The notes under the pieces: generated by a model
Database searches by the model: none
What the model saw: only the letters and a program-made list of their open reading frames with translations
Told to the model about the DNA's origin: nothing
Program-made: the position numbers and the translations under genes
Source of the DNA: Whitmania pigra
Lineage: Eukaryota > Annelida > Clitellata > Hirudinida > Haemopidae
Assembly: GCA_021613335.1 (NCBI GenBank)
Contig: JAJTWR010000245.1
Location: 1,545,001 to 1,609,000 of the forward strand
Reading direction: 5' to 3'
Length of the DNA: 64,000 nt
Shown here: positions 1-13,006 of the stretch, piece after piece
Position numbering within the stretch: the first letter of the stretch is position 1
Layout of the letters: the number at the start of each line of letters is the position of its first letter

Positions 1-359
1 ATGATTATGATTGATTATGATTATGATTATGATTATGATTATGATTATTGATTATGATTATGATTATGATTCGATTATGATTATGATTATGATTATGATT
101 ATGATTATGATTATGAATTATGATTATGATTATGATTATGATTATGATTATGATTATGATTATGATTATGATTATGATTATGATTATGATTATGATTATG
201 ATTATGATTATGATTATGATTATGATTATGATTATGATTCTGATTATGATTATGATTATGATTATGATTTGATTATGATTATGATTATGATTATGATTCT
301 GATTATGCTTATGATTATGATTATGATTATTGATTATGATTATGATTATGATTATGATT

Positions 360-394
<35 letters not shown>

Positions 395-694
395 TATGAT
401 TATGGATTATGATTATGATTATGATTATGATTATGATTATGATTATGATTATGATTATATGATTATGATTATTATGATTATGATTATGATTATGATTATG
501 ATTCTTGATTATGATTATGATTATGATTATGATTATGATTATGATTATGATTATGATTATGATTATGATTATGATTATGATTATGATTATGATTATGATT
601 ATGATTCTGATTATGATTATGCTTATGCTTATGATTATGATTATGATTATGATTATGATTATGATTATGATTATGATTATGGATTATGATTATG

Positions 695-699
<5 letters not shown>
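1..699. repeat. (ATTATG)n hexanucleotide microsatellite
   Basis: A nearly uninterrupted array of the hexamer ATTATG/TGATTA fills the left edge of the window, with scattered substitutions and one-base phase slips. Open frames through it encode only Met-Ile or Asp-Tyr dipeptide repeats and are not genes. The array probably continues beyond the left edge. Confidence 0.97.
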
Positions 700-734
<35 letters not shown>

Positions 735-820
735 TTATTATTATTATTATATTATTATTATTATTATTATTATTCTTATTATTATTATTATATTATTATT
801 ATTGTTATTATTATTATTAT
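700..820. repeat. (ATT)n trinucleotide array abutting the hexamer array
   Basis: The hexamer array passes directly into about 120 bases of ATT/TTA repeat with a few interruptions, then a short GGTGATGATAATAATG transition. It is probably a slippage product of the neighbouring array. Confidence 0.93.
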
Positions 821-1381
821 GGTGGTGATGATAATAATGATAACAACAACTGCAATGATGATGAATGGCTACATTTTTTTTCACAGAGAAAGCTAACCAG
901 ACTCGAGCATAAATTCTTCAAAAACAAAAATCACAAGCAATATTCAATATTAAAAATTCATTCAAAATGAATATTCTTTTCGGTACATTTTTTGACTAAA
1001 CCCCTGACACTATCAGAGGACTCAAGGGCTGAAACCCTCAAAAAAGGGGTTTCATCTCTGAGAATTCATCCAGAGCATGGAAAGAGTTTCAGTTTCTTTA
1101 ACTATCCCATTAATCACTACAATCCTCCAAAGACTGCTAGATCACTAATCCAATAAAGTGACGAATTACTGTTATTTCTGTCAGTTGACTTTATTTTAAA
1201 TCTTTTACTACATTAAATATTGTAGTCTAATTGTAATTGAAAAATAGAATAAATTAATTATATTCATCAATTATTTGGAATAAATTTGTTCAAGAACATG
1301 CTTTAATATTAATCAAGTTCATCTTTTTAAAATGTATATCGCATTGATACACAAATTGATGAAACATCGAGAGTCCAGAAT
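821..1381. other. 3' flank of the first class B peptide locus (duplicated segment)
   Basis: No gene is seen here. From about 1000 the sequence matches 28430-28790, downstream of the class B gene at 28.8 kb, including a short inverted repeat (TGAAACCC, 8-base loop, GGGGTTTCA near 1032). It is the downstream part of a class B duplication unit. Confidence 0.6.
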
Positions 1382-1858
1382 TTATCCAAATATTCCTTCG
1401 CAAAAGGAAATTCATTAATAATTTAATTATTGTTTTAATAATTAAAGAATTAACAAAATTTAAAAAAAGTATAAGTGGTGTATTTAAGAATGTTAGTAAA
1501 ACTTACTGCAAGTTCCTTTGACGCAAACATTGTAATTAGTGCAGTCGCTTGTCTAAAAGAAGAATTGTTTTAATTGTAAACAAAATTTGTATAAATGTAA
1601 TAAAATCGGTAAAATCGTCCTCAAATACAAATGCGACTATATTCAAATATTTCAAACTTACTTTGGTGCACTTTCTTGCACTTTCAATGCCTGGAAGAAA
1701 TTCAAGTTTTAATGAAATTCAATGAGTTACACTAATTAATTTAACATTTAAAATAAAAGATTTCAAGTAGAAATCAAATTATTTATCAATTACTAACCAA
1801 CGAAGAAGACAATCATCGTCAGCGTCATCACAAACAGGAGGAACGAATGGATGTTCAT
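1382..1858 (-). pseudogene. Class B cysteine-rich peptide gene, frameshifted at the exon 1 donor
   Basis: This is the leftmost member of the minus-strand peptide family. Exon 1 is 1802-1858 (signal peptide starting M-N-I-H-S-F), exon 2 is 1662-1690, exon 3 is 1507-1552 with the three cysteines spaced X5 and X4, and exon 4 ends at 1382 with Gly-stop (GGA TAA). Compared with the class B genes at 25.3 and 28.8 kb, four bases are missing at the exon 1/intron 1 boundary. The junction phase therefore becomes 0 instead of 1, and exon 2 would be read out of frame. All other splice sites and the upstream TATAAAAG look normal, so the break looks recent. An unusual donor choice could in principle rescue it, but I see none. 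Confidence 0.75.
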
Positions 1859-2086
1859 TTTGCAGATGCTGTTGTAGGTGCTGAATACGTTGCAAACGAA
1901 TTTCTTTTATATCAATACGAATGTACAAAACATATATCAACACTGAACATGTTTATGATGAATAAAACCTTAAATTTTAAAGTTTTAGACAAGATAGATA
2001 CGAAAGTACATACCACAAAGGCCCAATGCAGATGTTCTTGAAATGTTTGAGTCGAACGTTAAAATTCATCTTCCATCAAAAACATC

Positions 2087-2101
2087 AATTATTTGCAGCT
2101 G
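2087..2101 (-). promoter_or_regulatory. Conserved POU-like/E-box composite upstream of the class B relic
   Basis: The + strand reads AATTATTTGCAGCTG, an octamer-like ATTTGCA fused to a CAGCTG E-box, about 230 bases before the ATG at 1858. The same string recurs at similar positions upstream of most family members (for example 41788, 43574 and 45652). Transcription-factor assignment is inferred from sequence resemblance. Confidence 0.5.
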
Positions 2102-2210
2102 TCATCTTGAAGGTGGTCCAACAAAATAATAATAATAACTTATTTCAGGGTATAGCAAAAACAAATTGAGATAGAGGGATGGAAGTAAAGAGAAGCGGTT
2201 TACTAATATT

Positions 2211-4895
2211 ATACCTCCAACGGCAAAAGAGGGGGCGGCATTGCTGTCATCCACCGCCAGGACCTCAAACCCACCAAAATAGAGCGGGGTTCGGCTGAAT
2301 TCGAAGTTCTCAACCTCAAATTCAACACCCGCAAATCATCATTCATAATCTCATCCATCTATCGCCCTCCCGGGCCCGTCACGCTTTCATTCCTAACCGC
2401 TTTCGAAGAACATATCGACTTAATCTCATCACACGACATCCCCTTCGTCATCTGCGGCGACTTCAACGCACCTGGCACATGGACAAGGATTCACCACGTC
2501 CTGGAGGAATCAATCGAGTCTCACGGACTCACACAGCATGCCGCCGCCCCAACCCACACCCATGGTCACATACTCGATCTTCTCATTATGCCATCATCTC
2601 ACAACCTACTCTCCAACATAAACATAATTGATGTGACGTATTCCGATCATCATCTCATATCGTCCAATATCTCAGTGGAGACACCCCAACCCTCGGTTCG
2701 TGCCATTCACCGTCGCCGACTCAACAGCATTGACTGGGATACCTTCGAGAGGGACCTCCACTCAGTCTCCGAAGAACTCCACTCATGCGACCTAGACGCC
2801 GAAGGGTTCGCCACTCTCCTCAACAGAAAGCTAGAGCACATCCTCGACGAACACGCCCCCTTCAAGAAGCTGACTGTCCGCGTGGGTCAGTACTCAAACA
2901 ACCAGCTCTCCAACGAAGCTATTGAAGCCAAGAAACGTTGCCGACGCTTGGAACGTCTATATCTTCGCAAACGTACAGCAGCTACCAAACAGGAGTACAA
3001 ATCCGCAAAGGACGCCTCCAGGCTGGCCATCCTCAACTCCAGGTCATCTTCTATCAAAGAGGAACTCAGCTCCAACGCCAATCCACGTTCCATGTGGCGC
3101 TCACTTCATAGCCTATTGCACAGTAACCCTCGCCAACACTACTCCGACGCTGAGTGCCAGTCTCTCGTCACCTCATTCAATGCATTTTTCATCTCAAAAA
3201 TCGCCAACATTCATCAGTCAATCGCCAATACACTTTCTTCATCATCTATCTCATCCCTTCCAGCCAGGCAGTTCACCGGCACGCCTCTTTCAACTCTCCC
3301 TCCTGTCTCGCCTATAGAAGTCTTGAAAGCCATTCGAGCTCTGCCCAACAAAACCTCCCCGCTAGATCCTTTCCTAACCTCTCTCCTAAAAATGTATTCT
3401 CCTATTCTAGCTCCAACCCTCTCCAAACTCGCTAACATTTCCTTCAGCTCCGGTGTCTTCCCTTCCATCTTCAAGCGCGCGCAGGTACTCCCCTTGCTAA
3501 AAAAGCCAGGCCTCGACCCTAGCTCCCCGTCTAATTACAGACCAATCTCCAACCTCTCTACTATATCAAAACTACTAGAAAGGCTCACCCTTTCTAGAAT
3601 CAGTCCCCATATTACTAAGTCCTCTAACTTCTCTCTATTCCAATCCGCCTATAGACCTGGTTTTTCCACAGAGACCGCTCTTTCCTATATTTTCAACAAT
3701 ATATCTCACATTTGTGGAAATCGTAACTGCGCCGTTATGGTCGGTCTAGACCTATCGGCAGCTTTCGACACCATCAACCATAGCATACTGTTAGACAGAC
3801 TCCACTCCGACTTCGACATCGAAGGCCTCGCACTTTCTTGGCTTCAATCTTACCTCTCCAACAGACCCCAATACGTCAAGCTGGGCTGCCATAATTTCTC
3901 TTCTGTTGATCTCATGGCTGGAGTCCCCCAGGGCTCCGTCCCTACTTTTCACAACCTACACTTCACCCCTGTCTGACATCGTCAAAAATTTTGACGTGTC
4001 CTTCCACCAATACGCGGATGACACGAGTCTCTACTCTGTCCTCTCCAGCGACCACGTCTCTGCTCAATTAGACAATCTGCGAAGGTGCACAGAAGCCATT
4101 AACGACTGGCACCTCGTAAATTTCCTTCAACTCAACCCTCAAAAGTCCGAAATAATGTTTATCGGCACTCCTCTTCAACTGAGAAACATATCCCCTATCT
4201 TCAATAAATATCGCTGGCACCCTTCTTCCTTCTTCTTCTACACTAAAACTTCTCGGCGTTACTTTTGATTCCCATATCAGCTTTAAACAACATGCCTCCT
4301 ACATAGCAAAATCCTGCAATCACCTCATCTGGGCTATACGACACATCCGCCCACTCATCTCGGTAGACATGACTGCTGCTTTCGCAGCCTGGTCCTCTCC
4401 CGCATTGACTACTGCAACTCCCTCCTGTATGGCGCTTCAGCCTCTCTTACCATCTCCTTTCAGCGCATTCAAAACAAGTTAGCCAAACTTGTTCTTAATC
4501 CCAATCTCAACAGCTCCGAGGCCCTGACACAACTGCACTGGCTACCCATCCATCTTCGCATCATCTTCAAAATATCTCTGCTCACTTATCGTACATTAAC
4601 CACATCCAACCCCCCTTATCTCCATCATCTCATTCGCCACCGTCACATCCCCAATCACATCCGCTCATCTTCTATAATTCATCTTCACCAACCGGTTCAC
4701 AAATCATCCATAGTTAACCGAGGCTTCTCTCAGGCCTCGCCCGCCGTCTGGAATAGCCTGCCCCCCATCATCCGGTCTCAGCCCACGCTCGGGCTCTTCA
4801 AGCGCCAGCTGAAGACCTATCTCTTCAAAAAATTCCTCGAAAACCCAAGGCGCCTCTGACGCTATGCTTAAGGTGCCATACAAATAAACTATTAT
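2211..4895 (+). mobile_element. 5'-truncated L2/CR1-like LINE with endonuclease and reverse transcriptase remnants
   Basis: A non-LTR retrotransposon in forward orientation. It opens inside the endonuclease domain (Y-R-P-P-G near 2362, C-G-D-F-N near 2454, S-D-H-H near 2642). It continues into reverse transcriptase (L-D-L-S-A-A-F-D near 3745, G-V-P-Q-G-S near 3920, Y-A-D-D at 4011) and a C-terminal region ending L-F-K-R-Q-L-K-T-Y-L-F near 4830. It is inactive: a deletion follows G-V-P-Q-G-S at about 3938, and there are further frame changes near 4210 and 4375. The 3' tail ends in short ATT repeats. Its insertion edges are set by the empty paralogous site at 29790-29830. It lies upstream of the class B relic and is GC-richer than its surroundings. 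Confidence 0.9.
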
Positions 4896-4899
4896 TATT

Positions 4900-5690
4900 T
4901 AGCAGGTTCTTTTTCTTGAAGTGACATGCAATTGGAACATGTCAGAAAATAGATGACATACAATTTAAAGAACTGGTTCATTTACAGATTATGAAATAAA
5001 TGAAACAGTAAAAATTAACTAGAATAAATAAAAAAAACCCGACAGCATTTCATTGAGATGGCCACACACCTGATCTTAAAATTTATGTTTACCAAAGTTA
5101 TATTTGAAATTCGAAAGAAATATCATCAATTATTTGCAGCTGTTTCGATGTTGAGCCTATTGAAATGTATCAGTAAGCTTCAAGTTGCAGATTTAAAATA
5201 GAGTAAGCGACAACTTATTGATGATCCTTTGGCAACTTTGGTAAGTGTTGCCTCTTTTCAAGATCTCCAAGCAAATTCTTAAGTAATGTATTCCTAGATG
5301 TGATAATGGAATGTTTTCCAATTTATGGAACATTCAGCAAACAAAACTCCATTTAAGGTCCTTCTTTTTTGGAGTGGAAAAAACAGAAATTTGTGTTTTA
5401 GAAAAGTTTGTCATAATAAAGTTTTTTTGTGGTTAGTTTGGCTTTCTTGTAAGATTTATTAACATTCATTGTTAAATAATCAAACTACGAAAAAACAACT
5501 GCTAGAGTGTGAATCCTATAAAATTACTCAATTCAACATTATCCATTACAGTGTTACTTCCAAAGAAGTGGTTTTTGTATGTCGAAAAAAATCATTTTAA
5601 ATTTCGATTTCAGATATAAAATTAAAAATTATAAAATCATTAACAAAATATGAAATGAATGAAACAGTTAAAAAATAACTAATATAAATA
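4900..5690. repeat. Upstream flank of class B unit; copy of 29820-30060 and 48280-48620
   Basis: No gene is seen. Positions 4900-5155 match 29815-30055 closely (shared GTGACATGCAAT and GAGATGGCCACACACCTGAT strings). Positions 5140-5240 and 5505-5640 match segments at 48280-48620 and 42330-42400. These are pieces of peptide-gene duplication units without the gene. Confidence 0.65.
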
Positions 5691-8600
5691 AAAGGAGAGA
5701 TGAGAAGACACAAAAAGGAGAGAAGCGGGACTGAAATTCACGTTTCCATGGAAAAGATTCTTTAATTTATCGAATAAATTCCGAAATCTCCAGCTTATTT
5801 ATTTCCTCCTGGGAATCATTCGACCAGCCCGGCCACCCATCCGGTACCGCCGACGTCCCCCATCATGGTCGTTGGAAACATTACATGAAAATGGGGAGTT
5901 CGTTAATCCAATTTGGGGAGAGCGTGCAGACGAGAGATGCATTGAATTGCGAGCTGAGATTAAGAAAATGTCTATTTTGAAATAATTTTAAATTTATTTG
6001 AAAATCGTTTGTCTTCTAGGAGATTATAATTATTTCTAAATAATTTTGACACGAAAATAACTATTTCTAAATAATTATGGCACGTAAAATAATTATTTCG
6101 AGTTATTTTATCACATTTTGATGAAAACTTATTTTTTGATGTTTTTTACATAATACCTGATTTAATTTTACCCTTTAAGATAATAAGCCATTTTAATCTT
6201 TCTTTCTAAAAATTCCATTCTTTAATGCGCTTCACTCACCATTAATTTTCATTATTTATTTTAAATTAACATTTTATATTTTATTTTTGTTAGAAATAAG
6301 GCGCCGACAATGTCACGACGACGATAGTAATGATGATAATGTTAATAATAGTTATTGTTATTATTATTACTTTTTAAAATTTTATTTAATTTTTTTTTAT
6401 TTTATAAGGCGCTTTATTCAGAGGCAATGGTGATTATGATGCCAATGATGGTGATGTGAGTAATGATTTACATAGCGCCACACATTTTCACAGAGGCGCC
6501 TGAAATCTCCAGACACGTATGATTCACGTGGTACATGCCAACATCAGTCAAACGGCAAAGGCAGAGATGGAGGCGCAACACATGCATGACCATGCATCAC
6601 ATACACAGACACAAACACATGCCTGGACACAGACATAACCACAATGAAACTCAACGAAGACACAAGCATGACACACGTACAACAGACACACACACGGGCA
6701 CAAAATCACAACCATCGAGGCGTCTTTTCATTCACTAATTCGTCATAAATCCAACCGGAAAAGCATTAAAAGTGGAATCAAATATGCACTCTTCACAAAC
6801 CTGGTATTGGCTTATAATCCGTAGAATACTCTTTATTATTAATACTATTATAATATTATTTATTGTAATAATAACAATAATATGTATAATTATAATTATA
6901 ATATTTATTATAATATTGTATTATATTATTAATATTAAATTAATATTATTATTAAAAATAATTAATTAATACTACAATTTTAATAATTATTATTATATTA
7001 TGGAATGATTAACATCTTCATCATCAACATCGTCGTCGTCGTCATCGTCACCATCATCGCCATCATCATCATCAGGCGACAAAGATATTATGGTTGTCCA
7101 TGTATAACTGGTTGGGATAATTTCTAAATGGCCCAATAAAGAAGAAAACAGGGTCAAGAAAGGTCGCAACCATGTGTTGTTACTATTTCATTGGATCGTC
7201 GCTAGATGGCAATTCAATGAATAATTAAGCAGCTAGGGTGAGTTCGAATGATTGGACTAACACAACAAAATTAATATTAATATTATCGAAGTCTTAATCA
7301 TCATCATAAACATCACCGTCGTCGTCGTCATCATCATCGTTATCGACATCACCATTATTCCCTTGGCAATTGATTTTTACGATTGTTCTACATCACCGTG
7401 TTTCGTATTAGTAACAAGAAGTAATAACAAGAAGTACATGTAAGTCGACGTCGTCGTCATCATCATCGTCGTCGTCATCATCATCGTCATCGTTATCGTT
7501 ATCGTTTTCGTCATAGACATCGTCGTCATCGGCATCGTCATCGTCATCATCGTCGTTGTCATCGTCATCGTCCTCCATGGCTTCCTCAAGGGAGCATCTC
7601 CTGCTGCTCTGAGTAGAAACATCATCTGCGCAGTTTCTGACGTCACAGGGATGGATGGAGGAAGTGGATGAATGGATGGATAGCAATAATGGAACGTTTG
7701 AAAGCGATGCACGTCTCAGTTATAAATTAACATAAATTACGATGATGAGCTGGAGCGAAACGATGTTATTGGCTGATGGAGTGGTTCAATTTCATATTAT
7801 CATCATTATTCTGTTTGTGAAATTAATGAAGTGTTTAACTCTTGTAATCAATTTGAAATTCAAATCGATTTTTTTTCATAAATTAGAATTCTAAATTAGA
7901 GTTTAATTAGAAAGTTAAATTACGAATAACTTTTGTAATGCATCATAAATATATTTTTATTTATATAAATAAATAAATTTATTATTTAATAATATTTATT
8001 ATAATATCATTTATTAATATTATTCGCAAATTGAAAAAAAAATTGATTTGCTTGGAATTCATTAAATGCTTGATTACTTACAAATATAATCTAAATGAAA
8101 TCTGTCAACGTTCAATCTACAATTTAAAAATTTGAAACAAAATGCAAGATAACTTTTTAATAAAAAAAAAACATTAATAAAAAAAAGAATTCTAATGCAT
8201 TAATCTCCATAATTCACGTCACTCGGGAATAAATGCGAGTTCGCCATTTTACTATGAATGCATTCACCTTGCATGGAAGGACTTGCTCTTAGGAAGATGG
8301 AAAGTCATCGATCTACAGAGAAAGAAATATTCATTCCGTGCAATGCAAAAAAAAGGATCATGACAAAAATATTTATAAGCATTCATAATTTTTTTTGTAA
8401 TAAGTTTTCAAAATCTTTATATGCATTTATTTTATTTGTTTTATAATATTCATAAATATTTATAATATTTTTCATAAACATTTATTGTATTTTGTAGCAG
8501 TTTTTCAATTTTATTTTAACGTCCTGAAGTTTAGAAAGTCATTTGTTTGACTGAGCGAGTTATTGGCTAAATAATGTTTGCTTTATTGGCTTTATTACTT

Positions 8601-9400
8601 TTAAATGTTTTCATTTTATTATTATTATTATTATTATTATTTATTGAAATATTATTTTATGCTTAATTTTTTAATAATTCATTGTAATTATAAACCAAGT
8701 GATAAATAAATATAATACCATCATAATGTAATGTCTTGCCCACTTGAAATTTAAAATAATGTTTTATTTACTTAATTGTTATTATAAATGTAAATATTGC
8801 AGCGAAATTATTGTTATTGTTCTTGATTTTTTGTAAACTGTGTTCTGCTCTCTCTTGAAATGAAAATTCCAACTCACAAAAAAACTTGTTTCCTTCTAAT
8901 TTGATGCAAAGAAAAGTTCAATGAATGAATGAATGAAATGATATTCCAATTGATTTAATTTAAACAATTTTCTGAATAATTTAAAGTCTTTTGAAAAGGG
9001 ATATTCAATTTTATTTCGAATTCGTCAGAAACAACGAATTATCAACTGAAGATTATATAAAGATTATAAACTCTAATTTATATTTGATTATACGTTCATT
9101 TGGAATGACAATAATTAGCAACAGTTATATTTCTCATTAAAATTATTATGTTTATTTATTTTTCAATCATTTAAGTTACATTTATTATATATACATTATG
9201 TTACTAAATGTATTTTTAATTATTCTATATTTTCCACTCATAATTAATTATTATAAATCATACCGTCACAATTCACAATATGCATACTCTATCAATAAGA
9301 TGCATGGCACGTTGAGAAACCTCAAAAGTATATTTTTTAAAATCAGTACAGAGACTTGCCTTTTATCAGCACCTTAACAAGTTTTATGTCCGCCCGACCC
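5691..9400. other. Mostly unique AT-rich spacer without recognisable genes
   Basis: I see no family exon, transposon domain or supported coding frame. A GC-richer patch at 5740-5950 and the trinucleotide tracts near 7020-7075 and 7300-7590 are the only distinctive parts. Unlike the rest of the window, this stretch does not repeat elsewhere in it. Confidence 0.55.
7300..7580. repeat. Imperfect CAT/CGT trinucleotide tract
   Basis: Interspersed ATC, GTC and CGT triplets produce acidic (Asp-rich) or Met/Thr-rich open frames on the minus strand. Low complexity and no flanking exon signals argue against coding. Confidence 0.8.
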
Positions 9401-9406
9401 CAGTCA

Positions 9407-9440
9407 TGACCTCTAAATGACCTCTGACCCGATCTGACCC
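9407..9440 (-). promoter_or_regulatory. Cluster of four nuclear-receptor-like half-sites (DR5, DR1, DR4 spacings)
   Basis: The + strand has TGACCT at 9407 and 9418 and TGACCC at 9425 and 9435, all in one orientation. On the minus strand these read as AGGTCA/GGGTCA half-sites separated by 5, 1 and 4 bases. Those are spacings recognised by nuclear-receptor dimers in known systems. No gene is identified within several kilobases, so the target is unknown. Confidence 0.4.
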
Positions 9441-9892
9441 AGAAAAAGAAGGCGCCCTAATTTATGCTGGCATGTACTACTGAGGGGAGAAATTCTTTCC
9501 AATCAAAAGTCGTCTGCATGGCAAAATGCCACCTACCACTTTGGATGTGGTCGATCCTTTGAATGTTTAATTAATTAAAATTAATAATTGACAAAATTTA
9601 ATCAATTACAAAAACAAAATGGTTGCATAATTTTTCAGTAAATTGTTTACGTCATCCATATTATTAGTAATATAGAGTACAATTACTAGAACCCAATCTT
9701 GATAGTGATGACGATTTATGGTGATAACTGGATTACACCACTTTCGATAGCAGGGCAAGCGCATGATATCATGGATCAGGATAACTAGAACAGTGTGGAA
9801 TCCGATGATCGTTGATCACCTGGTCAATCTAACCGTGATGTTGCTGCTGCTGCTGCCATTTTCATTCTCAAAATGAAAAATAATCAATGGGC

Positions 9893-10106
9893 AATTGGTT
9901 CGAATTTAGAAAGAAAAATTGTCCCAATTTTGCGACATCGTGCGATCATGAAGACTCCACCAGATCGGTCCTCGAGCGCCTATAAAACCACTTCGAGAAC
10001 ATTCCAGGAGTCCAAAATGATCTCCAAATTCGGAGAGGAACATTATGGCGCCCGTTTTAGGCGTCTTAATCGACGTTTCTTGTTTTTATGTTTAAATAAT
10101 AAATAG
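9893..10106 (+). promoter_or_regulatory. Conserved promoter-like cassette with TATA box and heat-shock-like element, copy 1
   Basis: About 210 bases nearly identical to 60090-60300. The core has CCTATAAAACC at about 9980, followed at once by TTCGAGAACATTCCAGGA. That string is a run of alternating TTC/GAA units with two-base gaps, the pattern of a heat-shock element. A possible small frame begins at ATG 10017 (M-I-S-K-F-G) but diverges between the copies. A second shared block ending CAGGAATATCGGTGAG (near 10315) resembles an exon with a GT donor. This could be the 5' end of a duplicated stress gene or a transposon end. Confidence 0.45.
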
Positions 10107-10109
10107 CGT

Positions 10110-12220
10110 TAAATCGTTTTATTTAAAGATTGCAAGATATTCTTCTTGTAAGATATTAATATTGGTTTAGATAATAAATTTTTTATTTACTTATTTTATT
10201 TATTTACTTTTATATGATAATTTATTTGGTAATTATTTAAGTAATAATTTCTCAAAAACTGATTCGTGTTGACATTTGAGAATCTACTTCAACCACAGGG
10301 CAGGAATATCGGTGAGTTTTACTAAAACATTTTTTAATAAATTTTTTTTAAGCTAAAACGTGATGGAAGATTTACATTTTTCTGAATTAACAATATTTAA
10401 AATTCGATCGAAAACTTCGCTTGTCATTGTTATAACGTGAAAGGAACAAAATTTGATTTTTCTAGAATAAAAAAACATTAATCATTTATTTCGTAAAATA
10501 AAATGTTCAGCATTGTTCGAATTCATTAGAAATTCTTCGAAATTTTAGCAATTTTCAAATGCATATCTCTCCTGCATTTTCAATGAGCATAATTATAAAT
10601 TATAATTTATTAAAATAAAGAGTAATAAATATAAAGAGTTTTCAAAGTATTATAATAAATTTATTTAATCAAAATTTTACTTCGAATTGATTTTTCACCA
10701 CATAATATAATTATTTTATACCATAACACTCGACAGTATTTATAAAGATTGCTTCAGATTCTAAAACAATATGGAATACAAAAGTAAATAATTACATTAC
10801 ATATTACAATTACTAGTCAGAAATATTCTACTGAGAAAGAAAATAATTTTTTGAAAATTTATTTCCTAACGCATATCTCGGAAAGTCTTTGAAAGACGGG
10901 CCGCGCGAAAGTGAAGAAGCTTGAATGGAAATTATTGATCGCCAAGCAATCATCGTTGAGGACATCGTAAATAACAAAAGTAACAATAACAGACGAACAG
11001 GACCAAAGCCATTTTTTATTTTGAGTGTCAGGTCATCGGCTATGCTTAACCAACCAATGAATGTTATCGCATTTCCATCAGTAAATGGACTGTAATGAAC
11101 AAAATAAGTTCAAGTTTTTTTTAATATTTTGATTTATTTTATTTTATTTTATATCACAGTGAATCAAGTTTAGATAGATGAAATCATTTTTAATGCTACC
11201 GAGTTATTTTCTGCTGTTGCTGACTCATACAATTAGTAAAGTGAAATGAATTTTTATTGAACAAATTATATTTAAAAGCTGTAGTAATTCAACAGTATGT
11301 TCAACCAGTTTTTAATTTAAAAAACAATAAATCGTCTGAAAATCAAGTAAATGGACTAAATTAGACTAGGCCTTTGTAAATGAAATTTTATGTTAAATGA
11401 TTTCAATTCCATTTATTAATAATTTTGATTAGAAACAATAACAGCGATACACACGATTCTATAGCCACAGTAGATCCTATTTGTGGAGCAGGTGTACTAA
11501 GATATGAAGTACAACTTTAATGTGCAGGTATTAAAGCCCTGAAGTCTGACTGATATTGAAAACATTTTAACCTTTGCATGCCTTTTTTTTATTGCATTTC
11601 CAAATTGGCATAATCTGACAGAGGTGTGTCCTAAATTTTGCAAATGGCTTATAATTGGCTCAGAAAGAATTCGATTAAACATTTTTTCTGATGTTCAAAA
11701 AAGACTAAATAAACATGTCATTGGCACTTGTTTAATTCTTTTATTACTCAAGCTCCACTACCGGAGCTGTTGACCACGTCATCAAAACACCTAAATGATA
11801 TCTGATTAATAATAACAATAAAATAATAGTTATGAATCAAACATGCTTAAAAACGTTAATTAACAATTATTGAAATTTTATTTTCAGTTCTTTGAAACTT
11901 GTAAAAATCGAATATTTTCCTGCAGGTGCAATCAAGCGTAATTAGAAATTTGAATCTTAAAATAAAGTAAAAAAATGCCTATAGGGACATTTCAACTTTG
12001 CAGCAAAAACATTTATATTTTTTTTTGAGTGATTTTATTTTTAATTACTTTTCCTTTGCATGAAAATATTCTCACAATTATCACAAAACTCTAAATATGA
12101 GACGAATTGTTGCAGAAGAACCAATACATGTATTGCCTACAGTTTCATTTACCAGGACAAGTGAATAATTATATTTACATAATTATAAAATATTTTTGCA
12201 ATTACTGAAAATAATCAAAG
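10110..12220. other. AT-rich spacer, nothing recognised
   Basis: No family exon, transposon motif or conserved frame is recognisable. The minus frame at 11497-11682 has no similarity that I can name. Confidence 0.5.
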
Positions 12221-12224
12221 AAAT

Positions 12225-12345
12225 GTTCTGGTTTTAAATTATCTCTTCTTGTTAAAATCTTGAACGTTTCTATAAGATCACCTCTATTTCTCCTTATTTC
12301 TAAATTTCTGAGCTTAGATGTTCTTAATTTTTCTTCATACTTTTT
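12225..12345 (-). mobile_element. CR1-family LINE fragment
   Basis: About 120 bases resemble the reverse complement of the C-terminal coding part of the CR1 element at 33.4 kb. The match is to the segment encoding R-N-R-G-D-L-I-E-A-F-K. It is short, diverged and isolated. Confidence 0.6.
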
Positions 12346-13006
12346 TCATTGAGTTGAGTAGCAGATCAAACAAATTGTACACTTTCACGTAAATACCTGA
12401 TCTGAAAAGTTTCTAAATAAACTTATTACTTCACTGTTTTTGCCGAGTCCCTTTTTATTACAAGACTTACATTGTTCATATAATTCTTCGTTTCCGAAAC
12501 ATTGTTTTTTTAACAAAAGTTTTGTTATTGATTATTGTTGTAAACTTAGAAATTAATTAAGTTTATATTGCTAAAATAATTAAATTTATAATTCATTATA
12601 TTTGGTATCTTTGTCGGGCACGTGGTATCTAATATTTTTACAGAAAAGCATTCTCGATATTCACCTGACATTCAGCGAGAATCCAAACAACTTAGAAACC
12701 CAAATATCCATTTGCATCTTCTAAGTACCTCAATTCCTTAAACTCTTACCTTCGATTATTCAGTTCCGTTAACTGAATACTTGCTTAATAAACTTACTCT
12801 AAAACTTACTAGTTCCCGGACCCCAGGTTATTTCATTATCATTAAATACAAGTAAGCTTGAAAAATAGTAGATCAATCTAAACAATATCAATTTAAAATT
12901 TTATTAATTATAAAGTAGGGATTTCATTATTAATTTCTTGTATATTCGTCTTGAACTTAGTTCCCCATCAAAATATAAACTTCTGACGGGAATTTCAACC
13001 AGGGCT

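Noticed and set aside
11..970. Long overlapping open frames rich in Met-Ile, Asp-Tyr, Tyr or Leu
   Set aside because: They are translations of the hexamer and ATT microsatellites and have no coding signal.
7377..7712. Acidic or Met/Thr-rich minus-strand frames
   Set aside because: Low-complexity trinucleotide tract without supporting features.
11497..11682. 61-codon minus-strand frame
   Set aside because: No recognisable motif, no conservation elsewhere in the window, and AT-rich composition makes chance frames of this size common.
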